From positions 6,138,001 to 6,202,000 of the forward strand of contig NZ_JARUBH010000009.1 of NCBI RefSeq assembly GCF_029626105.1: a stretch of DNA of 64,000 nucleotides. Reading direction: 5' to 3'. The DNA is from Solwaraspora sp. WMMD792 (GTDB lineage: Bacteria; Actinomycetota; Actinomycetes; Mycobacteriales; Micromonosporaceae). The translations under genes and the position numbers were made by a program. Under the pieces are notes generated by a model. That model was given only the letters and a program-made list of their open reading frames with translations. It made no database searches and was not told where the DNA came from. This document shows, piece by piece, positions 1 through 9,378 of the stretch (within the stretch, counting starts at the first letter, position 1; the number at the start of each line of letters is the position of its first letter).

Positions 1-170
1 TCAGGCCGTAGGTAGGTGCCGGCGAGGTCGATCACGTCGGCGTGCCACCGCGGCTGGTAGCCGTAGCCGAACACCTGGTAAAAGGTGTCCAGCATGACGC
101 TGCGGGCACCGTCGAGGTGCTGCGGCGTGGCGGTCCGGATGTCGTACGGACCGATGTTCTGGTCGTTCAC
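1..170 (-). CDS. GNAT-family N-acetyltransferase, N-terminal part (runs off the left edge)
   Basis: Only about 56 residues are visible. The GTG start overlaps the stop of the ABC ATPase as GTGA, so it is the last visible cistron of the coupled operon. The reading frame gives an IGPYDIRTATPQHLDGARSV stretch, then DTFYQVFGYGYQPRWHADV and a TYLRP end. This resembles the start of GNAT acetyltransferases: a first beta strand, helix 1, then a YxPxWHxD segment. The acetyl-CoA-binding motif lies outside the window, so the family call is tentative. Its place at the end of a transporter and biosynthesis operon suggests that it modifies or detoxifies the small molecule handled there (inference). Confidence 0.6.
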   Translation of the reverse strand, partial: MNDQNIGPYDIRTATPQHLDGARSVMLDTFYQVFGYGYQPRWHADVIDLAGTYLRP

Positions 171-1777
171 GTGGTGCTCATCTCTCCGGTACTGGACGTG
201 GTTGCGGGTCGTGGCGGATGTCGCGGCAGGTCAGGGTCGAGCGGTCGCGGCAGGTCAGGGTCGAGAAGGGCGCGGGTCAGCGGTTGCCGGCCGGCGCGCA
301 GCAGGGTGGCGGCGGGACCGTGTTCGACGACCCGGCCGTGGTCGAGCACGGTGACGTGGTCGGCGAGCCGGCCGACCACGTCCGGGTCGTGCGTGATGAC
401 CAGCAGCGCGAGCCGGTGCGTGCGGCACAGTTCGTCGAGCAGGTCGAGGATCCGGTCCTGGTTGACGTGGTCGAGACCGGACGTGATCTCGTCGCAGACC
501 AGCAGCCGGGGTCGGGCCACCAGGGCGCGGGCGAGAGCGGCGCGTTGCAGTTCACCGCCGGAGAGCCGGTCGGGTCGGCGGGCAGCGAGTTCATCGTCGA
601 TCCCCACCTGACGCAGCAGGTCGCGGGCGGTTCGCAGCGCGTCGGCGGGCGGTTGGCGGCGCAGCCGCACGGCGGGGCGGGCGACCTGGTCGAGCAGGGC
701 GGCGTACGGCTGGAAACTGGCCCGCGGGTCCTGGAAGACGTACTGCACGGCGGCGAGGTCGGCCCGCTCCCGACGGTCGATCGAGCCGGCGAGCCGGCGG
801 CCGTCGATTTCGATACTGCCGCCGCTCGGCGGGTGCAGGCCGGCCAGGCACCGGGCGGCGGTGGTCTTTCCGCTGCCGGAACGGCCGACCAGGGCGAGGC
901 GCTGACCGGGGTCGATGACCACGTCGATGCCGTGCAGCACGGTGCTGCCATGGTGCGCTGCGGTGAGCCCGGTGACCCGCAGCAGCTGGCCGGCGTCGCC
1001 TGCCGGGTCGGCGCCCGGGTTTGACTGTGGCCGGTCGGTGGGGGGCGACGCTGACCGGTCGGGGCCGGTGTGATCGACGACCGCGTCCGGCGGGCCGGTG
1101 GCGACGACGGCGCCCCGGTCGAGCACGAGGACGCTGTCGGCGACCGCCCGGACCAGGTGCAGGTCGTGGGTGAGCAGGACGACCGCGACGCCGGAGCTGG
1201 CGAGACGGCGTAGTTCGGTGGCGACGTCGCGGCGGTTGAGGCTGTCCTGCCCGGTGGTCGGTTCGTCGGCGACCAGGACGCGGGCACCGGCCAGCAGGGC
1301 GTGCGCGATGACCAGCCGCTGCTGCTGGCCGCCGGAGAGCTGGTGCGGGTAGCGCCGCAGCAGGTCGCGGTCATCCGGCAGGCCGACCCGGGCGAGCACC
1401 GCCCGGACCGCCTGCCGGATCGCCGCGCGCCGCGTCCGGCGTGCCGGCGTCGGGGTGTGCCGGCGGGCGATCTCGCGCAGCACCGGGCCGATCCGGCGTA
1501 CCGGGGTCAGCGCCGCCGCCGGCTGCTGCGGAATGTAGCCGACGGTGCCGCCGGCCGGCGGTGTCTCTGGGCTGACCGGGCGACCATGGATCTCGACGTC
1601 GCCGGTCAGCCGGACGCCGGGTCCGGCTTCGCCGAGCAGCGCCCGCCCGAGCGTGGTCTTGCCGCTGCCGGACGGGCCGACGACGGCGAGGACGTCGCCG
1701 GCCGGCACGGTGAACGACACGTCGCGCAGCAGCCGCTGTCCACCGGCGTCGGCGCACAGCCCGTCGACCCGGATCAC
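167..1777 (-). CDS. Double ATP-binding protein of an Opp/Nik-type ABC importer (DppD-DppF fusion type)
   Basis: 536 residues with two complete ABC cassettes. Cassette 1 has Walker A GPSGSGKTT at about residues 34-42, signature LSGGQQQR and Walker B VLVADEP. Cassette 2 has GRSGSGKTT, LSGGELQR and LLVCDE. One polypeptide carrying both NBDs is common for dipeptide/nickel importers in actinomycetes. It sits at the cytoplasmic face and drives the two permeases encoded upstream. The GTG start is supported by GGAGG seven bases upstream and a GTGA overlap with the permease stop. A longer in-frame extension exists upstream but antisense-like composition makes it unlikely. It ends with GTGA into the GNAT gene. 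Confidence 0.93.
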   Translation of the reverse strand: MIRVDGLCADAGGQRLLRDVSFTVPAGDVLAVVGPSGSGKTTLGRALLGEAGPGVRLTGDVEIHGRPVSPETPPAGGTVGYIPQQPAAALTPVRRIGPVLREIARRHTPTPARRTRRAAIRQAVRAVLARVGLPDDRDLLRRYPHQLSGGQQQRLVIAHALLAGARVLVADEPTTGQDSLNRRDVATELRRLASSGVAVVLLTHDLHLVRAVADSVLVLDRGAVVATGPPDAVVDHTGPDRSASPPTDRPQSNPGADPAGDAGQLLRVTGLTAAHHGSTVLHGIDVVIDPGQRLALVGRSGSGKTTAARCLAGLHPPSGGSIEIDGRRLAGSIDRRERADLAAVQYVFQDPRASFQPYAALLDQVARPAVRLRRQPPADALRTARDLLRQVGIDDELAARRPDRLSGGELQRAALARALVARPRLLVCDEITSGLDHVNQDRILDLLDELCRTHRLALLVITHDPDVVGRLADHVTVLDHGRVVEHGPAATLLRAGRQPLTRALLDPDLPRPLDPDLPRHPPRPATTSSTGEMSTT

Positions 1778-2604
1778 TTCGTCACCTCCGGCCGGGCGGC
1801 CAGCAGCTGATCGGTGACCAGGTTGACCCCGACGGCGAGCGCGACGAGCAGCGCGGCGGGCACCACCACCGCCCACGGCTGCAGGAAGATCCCGGCGCGG
1901 TTGCGGTCGACCATGACGGCCCAGTCGGCGGCGTCCGGGGCGACGCCGATGCCCAGGAAACTGGCGGTGGCGACCAGGTAGACGGCGCCGATGAACCGGA
2001 TTCCGGCGTCGGCGAGCAGAACCCGTCGGATGCCCCGGGCGACGTACCCGATTGCCCGCCGCCACCACGTCTCCCGGTAGAGCCGCATCGCTTCCATCGC
2101 GGGTCCGTGGGCCAGCGGCAGGGCCGCGGCGCGGGTGATCCGGGCGATCTCCGGCAGGGCGATGACGGCGACGATGACCACCAGCGTCACCGGCCCCCGG
2201 GGCGCGGTGGCGGCGAGCAGGATGAGCAGCAGCAGCGACGGGACGGCGAGGAGCAGGTCCAGCGGGCGCATCAGCACCTCGTCGAGCCAGCGACGGCGGG
2301 TGAGGGCGGCGAACAGACCGACGGGTACGCCGACCAGGTAGGCCAGGGCGGTCGCGGCGGCGGCGACCGCGACGACGGACCGGCCGCCGAGCAGGATCTG
2401 CCCGGTGACGTCGCGGCCGACGAAGTCGGTGCCGAGCAGCCCAGCCTGGTCGAACGGCCGGGTCCGGTCCGCGCCGTCGGCGACCAGGGCCGGACCGGCT
2501 AGGGCGAGCAGCAGCGGTACGGCGAGCAGGACGACCCCGGTGAGCAGACGCGGAACCCGGCCGGTCCACCGAGCCCGGCGGATCATTGGAGCCCGGCCGG
2601 TCAT
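1774..2604 (-). CDS. ABC importer permease, DppC/NikC type
   Basis: 276 residues. An N-terminal membrane segment (LTGVVLLAVPLLLALAG) is followed by the LLGTDFVGRDV-type loop typical of DppC/OppC, then about five more membrane helices. The EAA-like loop lies around EAMRLYRETWWRRAIGY. It forms the pore with the DppB-type subunit encoded just upstream. The ATG overlaps the upstream stop as ATGA, which fixes the start. The ligand cannot be read from the permease itself; peptide, nickel and opine-metallophore importers share this fold. Confidence 0.92.
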   Translation of the reverse strand: MTGRAPMIRRARWTGRVPRLLTGVVLLAVPLLLALAGPALVADGADRTRPFDQAGLLGTDFVGRDVTGQILLGGRSVVAVAAAATALAYLVGVPVGLFAALTRRRWLDEVLMRPLDLLLAVPSLLLLILLAATAPRGPVTLVVIVAVIALPEIARITRAAALPLAHGPAMEAMRLYRETWWRRAIGYVARGIRRVLLADAGIRFIGAVYLVATASFLGIGVAPDAADWAVMVDRNRAGIFLQPWAVVVPAALLVALAVGVNLVTDQLLAARPEVTK

Positions 2605-3560
2605 CGGGCGCCGGCCGTACGCGGGGCGAGCCGGAACGCGACCAGGTCGGCGGCCAGGTTGACGACCACGGTGGTGACCGCCACGATCACGCACAGCCCT
2701 TGGACGGTGGGGACGTCCCGGGCGGCGACCGCGTCGACCAGGGCGGTGCCCAGACCGGGGATGACGAAGACCGCCTCGACGACGATGACGCCGCCGAGCA
2801 GCCAGTCGGTGGTCCGGGCGAGTTGCTGCACGACCGGCGCGGCGGCGGTGGGCAGCGCGTGGGCCAGCCACCGCCGACCGGCGCCGAGGCCGAGCCGGCG
2901 GGCGTGGGCGACGTACTCGGAGCGCAGCGCGTCGACCATGCCGGCGCGGGTGAGCCGGCTGAGCGAGCAGATCGGTCGGGCCAGCAGTACCAGCAGCGGC
3001 AGGACCAGCACGGCCGGCTGGGCGAGCAGGTTGGGGCCGGTGCCGACGGCGGTCGGCGGAAACCAGCCCAGCCGTACACCGAAGACCGCGACCAGCAGGA
3101 TGGCCAGGGCGAACTCCGGTACCGCGTAGAGACCGACGGCGACGGCGCTGATGGCGCGGTCGAGCCGGCCGCCTTCGCGCCGGGCGGCGAGCATGCCGAG
3201 GCCGATCGCGAGCGGGACCAGGACGAGCAGCGTCGCGGCGGCCAGCAGTACGGTCGCTGCGGCGCTGCCGACGATCATGTCCAGGACCGGCCGTTGGGAG
3301 ATCAGCGAGACGCCGAAGTCACCGTGCAGCAGCCCGGCGAGCCAGTCGAGGTACCGCTGCCAGGGCGGCTGGTCGAGGTCGAGCTGTTCGCGGATCAGCG
3401 CGATCCGCTCCGGGTCGGGCTGGTCACCGGCGATCACCACCGCCGCGTCGCCGGGCAGCGCCTCGGTGAGCACGAACACGATGGTGGTGATGCCGGCGAC
3501 CTGCCCGACGCCGAGCAGCAGCCGTCGTACCGTGTAGCGGGTCAGGCTCAAGCCAGCCAC
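2601..3560 (-). CDS. ABC importer permease, DppB/NikB type
   Basis: About 319 residues. It begins SLTRYTVRRLLLGVGQVAGI, the classic DppB N-terminal helix, followed by the LPGDAA and RIALIREQLDLDQP region and about six helices. It ends with ATGA overlap into the DppC-type gene. The start is ambiguous: a GTG at 3560 lies just after AAGG, and a TTG at 3551 would overlap the lipoprotein stop as TTGA. Either way it is translationally coupled to the binding-protein gene. Confidence 0.9.
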   Translation of the reverse strand: MAGLSLTRYTVRRLLLGVGQVAGITTIVFVLTEALPGDAAVVIAGDQPDPERIALIREQLDLDQPPWQRYLDWLAGLLHGDFGVSLISQRPVLDMIVGSAAATVLLAAATLLVLVPLAIGLGMLAARREGGRLDRAISAVAVGLYAVPEFALAILLVAVFGVRLGWFPPTAVGTGPNLLAQPAVLVLPLLVLLARPICSLSRLTRAGMVDALRSEYVAHARRLGLGAGRRWLAHALPTAAAPVVQQLARTTDWLLGGVIVVEAVFVIPGLGTALVDAVAARDVPTVQGLCVIVAVTTVVVNLAADLVAFRLAPRTAGAR

Positions 3561-5110
3561 ACCTTGTCGAAGCGGGCCCAGTCGAGGGTGTTGGCGGGGG
3601 CATCGGCGGACACCCCGCCGACCCGGGGTGTGGTGGCGACGAGGAAGTCGGCGAAGCCCCACACCAGCAGCCCGCCCTCGGCGTGCAGCATCCGCTGCAT
3701 GTCGCCGTACGCCTGCCGCCGGCCCGCTTCGTCGGCGCTGGACACGGCGGTGGCGTAGAGGTCGTCGAACTCGGGCCGCATCCACTTGGTGGCGTTCGTC
3801 GTGGAGGTGCTCAGCAGCCGCTGCGAGATGTGGGTCTCGATCGGCATGGCGCCGGAGCGGAAGCAGGCCATGACTCCGTTGTCGAGCACCTCCCGCCAGT
3901 AGGTGTCCTTGTTGCGCTGCACCGGTTCGACGTTCAGCCCGACCGCGCGGGCCTGGTCGGCGAAGACGCTGGCCGCCTCGACGAACCCGGCGGCCACCGG
4001 CGCGGTGTCCAGCGGGATCCGCAGGCCGCTTGCGCCGGCCCGGTCGATGAGCGCGCGGGCCCGGTCGAGGTCGGGTTCGCGCTGCGGGATGTCGTCGGCG
4101 TAGTACTGGTAGCCCTTGCCGAACAGGTCGTTGCCGATCTGCCCGGATCCGGACAGCACCGTCTCGACCAGCTGCTGCCGGTCGGTGAGCAGGAACATCG
4201 CCTCCCGTAGGTCCCGGTTGTCGAACGGGGGCCGGTCCAGCTTCATGGTGAAGCCCTGCAGGCCGCTGTTGGCCATCCGGGTGATGGCGATCCGGTCGTC
4301 GGCGGCGTAGCTGCGGGCCGTGGTGGGGCTGATGTCGTGCGCGTACTCGACCTGCCCGGCGAGCAGCGCGTTGACCCGCGCCGACTCCTCGTTGGCGATC
4401 ACGTACTCCAGTTCGTCGAGGTGCGCGGCGCCGTCCCAGTAGTCCGGGTACCGGGCCAGCAGCAACGACGTTCCGGGGGTGAAGCTGCTGAACGTGAACG
4501 GCCCGGAGCCGATCGGCCGGTCGAACGACTCGCTGCCCTCCGGCACGATGTACGCGCCGAACGCGGCGAGCACGTTGCCGAACTCGGCGAACGGACGGGT
4601 CAGCGCGAACTCGACCGTACGGTCGTCGACGGCCCGGCTCGCCCGCAGGTCGATCAGGGACAGGCTGGCCTTGGCGCGGAAGGCCCGGTCCGGGTCGGTG
4701 ATCCGGGCGTAGCTGGCCAGTACGTCGGCGGCCCGCACCGGCCGGCCGTCGTGGAAGGTCGCCTCGCGCAGCGGCACCCGCCAGCGGGTGAGGTCGGCGT
4801 TGGGCTCCCAGCTCAATGCGAGCCGGGGCTGGATCGACACGTCCGGGCCGTAGTCGGCGAGCTTGTCGAAGATCGCCTTGGCCCGGGACGCCTCGTTGAA
4901 CAGGTTCGCCAGGTGCGGGTCGAGGCTCTCGGTGGCACCGCCACCGGCGAACGCGACCCGCAGCCGGCCGCCCCGCTTCGGGGTGGCGGAACCTGCGGCA
5001 TTGTCGGAGCCGGCGGGGGCGTCGGCGCCGCAGCCGGCGAGCAGCGCGGCGGTCACGGCGGCACCGCCGCCGAGCAATGTTCGGCGGCGTAGTCGGGCAG
5101 AAGTCGACAT
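3548..5110 (-). CDS. Extracellular solute-binding lipoprotein, family 5 (peptide/nickel/opine type)
   Basis: 520 residues. The N-terminus has a twin-arginine-like RRRTLLGG stretch and lipobox LLAGC, with Cys27 as the lipidation site, so it is exported and membrane-anchored. The mature part is an SBP_bac_5 protein (SLDPHL, FHDGRPVRAADV, IGSGPF, ARYPDYW). The start follows GGAAGGA. A 38-bp gap to the methyltransferase gene is the only non-overlapping junction in the operon. It would capture the substrate for the coupled permeases. In staphylopine-type systems the equivalent protein binds the metal-loaded metallophore; here that role is inferred from context. Confidence 0.92.
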   Translation of the reverse strand: MSTSARLRRRTLLGGGAAVTAALLAGCGADAPAGSDNAAGSATPKRGGRLRVAFAGGGATESLDPHLANLFNEASRAKAIFDKLADYGPDVSIQPRLALSWEPNADLTRWRVPLREATFHDGRPVRAADVLASYARITDPDRAFRAKASLSLIDLRASRAVDDRTVEFALTRPFAEFGNVLAAFGAYIVPEGSESFDRPIGSGPFTFSSFTPGTSLLLARYPDYWDGAAHLDELEYVIANEESARVNALLAGQVEYAHDISPTTARSYAADDRIAITRMANSGLQGFTMKLDRPPFDNRDLREAMFLLTDRQQLVETVLSGSGQIGNDLFGKGYQYYADDIPQREPDLDRARALIDRAGASGLRIPLDTAPVAAGFVEAASVFADQARAVGLNVEPVQRNKDTYWREVLDNGVMACFRSGAMPIETHISQRLLSTSTTNATKWMRPEFDDLYATAVSSADEAGRRQAYGDMQRMLHAEGGLLVWGFADFLVATTPRVGGVSADAPANTLDWARFDKVWLA

Positions 5111-5148
5111 GTCAGTTCTTCCTTCCAGAGGGGATTTCGGCGGGGATT

Positions 5149-6000
5149 TCAGGCCGCGTCGTCGCGGCGGCGGGCGACCAGGTGCAGGCGGTCGCCGCGT
5201 AGGCCGGTCGCCAGCTCGGCGCCGGGATGCCAGGGCGGTTCGGTACGCGGACCGGGTGCGTCGAACAGGGCGAGGACGTCGAATCCGGCGCGGTCCAGCA
5301 GGTGGCGCAGCTCCTGCGGGAAGAGCAGCCGCCACGCGGAGTTCTGCACCAGTTCCTGCTCGGCACCCGGCCAGGTCCACACCCGACGGCGGCGCAGCAG
5401 CTGCGCCGCGGCGTCGATCCACAAGGTGGTACGGGACGTGTAGGTGACGCCCTGCCAGCGCACCGACCGGATGCTGGGCCCGTTGACCAGGTCGGTGTTG
5501 CCGAGGAAGTACGCGCCGTTGCGCATCTCGGCGACGAGCAGCCCGCCGGGGGTCAGCTGCCGTCGGCAGTTTGCCAGCGCGGTGGTCAGGTCGGCGTTGT
5601 CGTGGCAGTACAGCAGCGCACTGTCCAGGCAGGTGATCACGTCGAAGCGGCGACCGAGGTCGAAGGTACGCAGGTCACCTTCGACGAACCGGACCCGCTG
5701 GTGGCGGCGGCGGGCGTAGGCCAGCATCCGGGTGGACAGGTCCAGCCCGGTGACGTCGAAGCCGGCGTCGGCGAGGTACCCGGCGTCGCGGCCGGTGCCG
5801 CAGCCGAGGTCGAGCAGCCGCCGGCCGGACGGTCCGGGCGCGAACCGGTCGACCAGGTCGGCCACGAACCGTGCCGCCCGGTGCTCCGGGTCGGGAAACT
5901 GGGCCTCGTACAGCTGCGGGTTGTCGGTGAGCAGGTTGCCGCCCGTCACCACCGGTCCGTCCGTGACCATTGGTCCGCCCCCGACCACCGGCTCGCTCAC
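5149..6000 (-). CDS. Class I SAM-dependent methyltransferase
   Basis: 283 residues. Motif I is LLDLGCGTGRDAGYL, followed by the acidic end of strand beta-2 (VTGLDLS), FVEGDLRTF and FDVITCLDSALLY, as in small-molecule methyltransferases. The GTG start overlaps the MFS stop as GTGA. It lies between the exporter gene and the importer genes, so it may methylate the product of the upstream enzymes (inference). Substrate is unknown. Confidence 0.88.
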   Translation of the reverse strand: MSEPVVGGGPMVTDGPVVTGGNLLTDNPQLYEAQFPDPEHRAARFVADLVDRFAPGPSGRRLLDLGCGTGRDAGYLADAGFDVTGLDLSTRMLAYARRRHQRVRFVEGDLRTFDLGRRFDVITCLDSALLYCHDNADLTTALANCRRQLTPGGLLVAEMRNGAYFLGNTDLVNGPSIRSVRWQGVTYTSRTTLWIDAAAQLLRRRRVWTWPGAEQELVQNSAWRLLFPQELRHLLDRAGFDVLALFDAPGPRTEPPWHPGAELATGLRGDRLHLVARRRDDAA

Positions 6001-7283
6001 CGGGCGGCCCTTCCGATGCCGCCATCCGACGATTCGCCGGCGACGACCGGCACCGTACGTGGAGCGAGCAGGCCCCGGCGGTGCAGCACCCACACGGCGG
6101 CGCCCGAGGCCAGGCCAAGCCCGGCGCAGAGCAGCCAGGCTCCGGCGGGTACGCCCGGTGCCGCACCGTCCGGCTGGCCACCGGTCTGCATGAACCGGCC
6201 GACGGCGGTGGTGGCCAGCGCCGCTACGACCCCCGAGGCCAGGTAGAACACCCCGAAGTAGGTGCCGGTCAGCCCATCGCGGGCGAAGCCGGGCACCAGT
6301 TCCAGCACGAACGGCTGCGCCATCATCACCCCGACCGCCAGCGCCAGCGCGGCGGCCAGCGTCGGCAGTGCCCGTACCGGAGGCGGGCCGGTCACCGGCA
6401 GCAGCGGCAGCAGGAAACCGAGGCCGGCCACCGCCATCCCGGCCGCGATGGCCAGCCCACGGCTGCTCCGCTGGCGCAGCCACCCGGTCAGCCGTACCTG
6501 CCAGCCGAGAGTGACCACCGTGGACACGACGAAGAGTGCGGCCACCGCCAGCGCGGTGCCGGCCACGGCCTCGGCCTGCACCGGCAGCACCAGGTAGAGC
6601 TGGGTCTGCAGGGCGAACAGCGCGCTCAACGCCACCGTGAACGCCAGGAACCGGCCGTCGGTCAGGGCCTCCCGCCAGTCCCGGCCGACGCTCTGCCCGC
6701 TGCGGGTCACCGGATGCGGTGGCAGCACCAGCAGCTGCGCCACGGTCAGCGCGGCGAACACCACCGTCGCGCCGATCGCGGCGGCCCGGAAGTCGACCAG
6801 CAGCAGTGCGCTGCCGAGCAGCGGACCGAGCAGCGCACCCGCGCTGGCGAAGACGTTGAACAGGGCGAACGCCTCGGCCCGGCGCTCGGGCGCGGCCTGG
6901 GCGAGGTAGGCGCGTACCGCCGGGTTGAACAGCGCCCCGGCCAGCCCGGTCAGCACCGAGGCGGCCAGCAGCGCGGGCAGCGACCCGCCGACCGCGAACA
7001 CCGCGAAGCCGACCGCCCGCAACCCGCATCCGGCGATGATCACGCCGCGTGCGCCGAGCCGGTCGGCGGCCGACCCGCCGACCAGGAACAGCCCCTGCTG
7101 GCTCAGGTTGCGCACCCCGAGGACCAGGCCGACCAGGGTGGCCGACAGGCCGATGTCGTCGCGCAGGTAGCCGGCCAGGTAGGGCAGCAACATGTAGAAG
7201 CCGACGTTGACCCCGAGCTGGTTGACCACCAGCAGCCGGATCGCCGGCGGGAAGCTGGTCAGCGTTGTCCAGGTCGCCCTCAC
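5997..7283 (-). CDS. Major facilitator superfamily transporter, probable product exporter
   Basis: 428 residues with about twelve hydrophobic segments. The DRLGARGVI motif between helices 2 and 3 is the MFS motif-A equivalent, and PAVRAYLAQAAPERRAEAF lies between helices 4 and 6. The GTG start overlaps the epimerase-like stop as GTGA and its own stop overlaps the methyltransferase start. In metallophore and dipeptide-antibiotic operons a co-transcribed MFS usually exports the product (staphylopine CntE, bacilysin BacE). I infer the same role here. Confidence 0.88.
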   Translation of the reverse strand: MRATWTTLTSFPPAIRLLVVNQLGVNVGFYMLLPYLAGYLRDDIGLSATLVGLVLGVRNLSQQGLFLVGGSAADRLGARGVIIAGCGLRAVGFAVFAVGGSLPALLAASVLTGLAGALFNPAVRAYLAQAAPERRAEAFALFNVFASAGALLGPLLGSALLLVDFRAAAIGATVVFAALTVAQLLVLPPHPVTRSGQSVGRDWREALTDGRFLAFTVALSALFALQTQLYLVLPVQAEAVAGTALAVAALFVVSTVVTLGWQVRLTGWLRQRSSRGLAIAAGMAVAGLGFLLPLLPVTGPPPVRALPTLAAALALAVGVMMAQPFVLELVPGFARDGLTGTYFGVFYLASGVVAALATTAVGRFMQTGGQPDGAAPGVPAGAWLLCAGLGLASGAAVWVLHRRGLLAPRTVPVVAGESSDGGIGRAAR

Positions 7284-8329
7284 CGCGCCGCCTCCGCTGT
7301 GCCGGATTCGGTCGTCGTCGCTGGTGTCACGCCCAGCCCGGGGGTGTCCGGCAGGCGCAGCACACCGTCGTGGCCGCCGATCCCGGTCCACGGGTCGTCG
7401 GCGATCAGCAGGTGCCCGTCCAGGTCGACCCAGCGGGCGAGGCCGGCCAGGTGCACGGCCGGCGCGACGCCGAGGGTGCTGGCGGCCAGGCAGCCGAGCA
7501 TGATGTCCAGACCGCGTTCCCGGGCCGCGTCGACGATCCGGGTGGCGGCGACGATCCCGCCGCACTTGGCCAACTTGACGTTCACCCCGGCGACCGCGCC
7601 GGTGAGCCGGTCCAGGTCGGCCAGGTTTTCGGCGTCCTCGTCGGCGACGACCGGGATCGCGGTGCGGGCGGCCACCCGGGCCAGCAGGTCGGGCCGTCCC
7701 GGCGGGATCGGCTGCTCGACGGCGTCGATCCGGTACGGGGTGAGCGCGTCGAGTCGCCGTACCGCCTGCTCGGCGGACCAGCCGCCGTTCGGGTCGAGCA
7801 GCAGCCGGGCCGTCGGGGCCTCGGCGCGTACCGCCGCGACCCGGGCCACGTCGGCGTCGTCACCGGCTTTCACCTTCAGCACCGCGAACCCGGCGGCGAC
7901 CAGCCGGCGCGCGGTCGCCGCCGCGTCCGCGACCGGCACCAGCCCGATCGTGTACGCCGTGGCCACCGGAGTCGGTGCCGGTGCTTGCAGCAGCCGGTGC
8001 ACCGGCAGCCCCCAGGCCTGGCCGAGCAGGTCGTGCACGGCGGTGTCCAGCGCCGCGAGCACCCCGGCGGGTCCGTCGAAGGTGCTCAGCTCGTCGCGCA
8101 GGGCCGCCGGATCCGAACAGCCGGCGAGTCGGCCGGTCCAGCCGGCACAGGTACGTTCGATCGCGGCCCGGTCGAGTCCGTAGTAGCCGCTGGTGACGAC
8201 CTCGCCGTGGCCGGTGAGCCCGTCGTGGCTGACGGTGAGCCGGACCGCTTCGCGGTGGGCCATCACCGAACGGGAGATCCGCAGCGGCTCGCGCAGCACC
8301 AGCCGGTAGGAGTGCCAGGACAGTTTCAT
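7280..8329 (-). CDS. Enolase-superfamily racemase, dipeptide-epimerase-like
   Basis: 349 residues. The muconate-lactonizing/Ala-Glu-epimerase subgroup signature is visible: KVK (Lys152, Lys154), metal ligands in LLLDPNGGW (Asp179), VEQP (Glu205) and ADED (Asp230), then NVKLAKCGG with Lys252. Lysines on both faces of the barrel are what a 1,1-proton-transfer epimerase needs. The late MLGCxxES motif of L-Ala-D/L-Glu epimerases reads LGCLAAST here, so substrate choice may differ. ATGA overlap fixes the start. Placed with an ATP-grasp ligase, it may invert one centre of a dipeptide or amino-acid product (inference). Confidence 0.88.
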   Translation of the reverse strand: MKLSWHSYRLVLREPLRISRSVMAHREAVRLTVSHDGLTGHGEVVTSGYYGLDRAAIERTCAGWTGRLAGCSDPAALRDELSTFDGPAGVLAALDTAVHDLLGQAWGLPVHRLLQAPAPTPVATAYTIGLVPVADAAATARRLVAAGFAVLKVKAGDDADVARVAAVRAEAPTARLLLDPNGGWSAEQAVRRLDALTPYRIDAVEQPIPPGRPDLLARVAARTAIPVVADEDAENLADLDRLTGAVAGVNVKLAKCGGIVAATRIVDAARERGLDIMLGCLAASTLGVAPAVHLAGLARWVDLDGHLLIADDPWTGIGGHDGVLRLPDTPGLGVTPATTTESGTAEAAR

Positions 8330-9378
8330 GCCGGCACCCGCTCGTGGCGTACCGGGTCGCTGACCGCCCGGCAGCGGCTCCACCGGGTGACCTCCACCGC
8401 ACCGGGGTGCGGTATCTCGACCGGATGGCCCGGGGTGGGGCCGAGCAGGCCGTTCCGGACGCACCAGCCGTCGTCGAAAATGGAGTCGAGGTAGCGGTGC
8501 GGACCGTCCGGGAAGACCGCCAGTACCCGGGTGTCCGGCTGGGTACGGGCCGTCCAGGCGGCGACCCTGGCGACCGCGCCGGTGGACCACCCGCCGGTGA
8601 CGAACGCCGTGCGGGCCAGCCGGCGGCAGGTGTCCACCGCCTCCGCCGGGCCCAGCCAGTGCACCTCGTCGAACGCCGGATAGTCCACGTTGTCCGGATA
8701 GATGCTGCTGCCCAGCCCGCGCATCACCCGTCGCCGGGCCGGCTGGCCGAAGATCGTCGAACCGATGGTGTCCACGCCGATCAGGCGCAGCTGTGGCCAG
8801 TGCCGGCGCAGTGCGCGGGCCAGCCCGGCGCTGTGCCCGCCGGTGCCGACGCTGCACACCAGCACGTCCACCGCCTCGACCTGGGCGGCGATCTCGTCAC
8901 CGAGGCTCGCGTACCCGGCGACGTTGTCCGGGTTGTGGTATTGGTCCGGCCAGTACGCGCCGGGCAGCGTTGCCAGCACCTGCGTCAGCCGTTCCCGGCG
9001 GGCCTGCTGCCAGCCACCCGTCGGGTGGGGCCGCTCGACCACCTCCAGCCGGGCCCCGTACGCGCGCAGCAGCGCCCGCATCGACGGCTCCAGCTCCCGG
9101 TCGACGACCAGCACCACCGGGTGGCCGAGAGCCTGCCCGGCGAAGACCAGCCCGATACCGAGAGTGCCGCTGGTCGACTCCACCACCGGCGCGCCGTCGC
9201 GGAGTTCGCCGCGCCGTCGCGCGCCGGCCAGCATCGCCACCGCCGCGCGGGCCTTCATCCCGCCCGGCGCAACGCACTCGACCTTCGCCCAGAAGCCGCC
9301 GTGCGGGTGCGGCAGCGGCGCGTCGACGTAGATCAGCGGGGTGTGCCCCACCAGGTTCAGCAGCTGCGGCGCGCTCAC
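8326..9378 (-). CDS. PLP-dependent cysteine-synthase-family enzyme (SbnA-like)
   Basis: 350 residues with the fold-type II pattern: start LLNLVGHTPLIYV, PLP lysine in APGGMKARAA (in place of the usual SVKDR), STSGTLGIGL for the substrate loop and SVGTGGHSAG for the PLP phosphate. Canonical cysteine synthases have SGNTG, so this is a divergent member. SbnA-like relatives make 2,3-diaminopropionate precursors from O-phosphoserine, a building block of several metallophores and peptide antibiotics. GTGA and ATGA overlaps join it to both neighbours. Housekeeping cysteine synthesis is less likely in this setting. Confidence 0.85.
   Translation of the reverse strand: MSAPQLLNLVGHTPLIYVDAPLPHPHGGFWAKVECVAPGGMKARAAVAMLAGARRRGELRDGAPVVESTSGTLGIGLVFAGQALGHPVVLVVDRELEPSMRALLRAYGARLEVVERPHPTGGWQQARRERLTQVLATLPGAYWPDQYHNPDNVAGYASLGDEIAAQVEAVDVLVCSVGTGGHSAGLARALRRHWPQLRLIGVDTIGSTIFGQPARRRVMRGLGSSIYPDNVDYPAFDEVHWLGPAEAVDTCRRLARTAFVTGGWSTGAVARVAAWTARTQPDTRVLAVFPDGPHRYLDSIFDDGWCVRNGLLGPTPGHPVEIPHPGAVEVTRWSRCRAVSDPVRHERVPA

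Noticed and set aside
167-2569. 800-residue version of the double ATPase
   Set aside because: The first 260 residues are Arg/Pro-rich shadow of the permease gene; GTG 1777 has GGAGG and the GTGA overlap.
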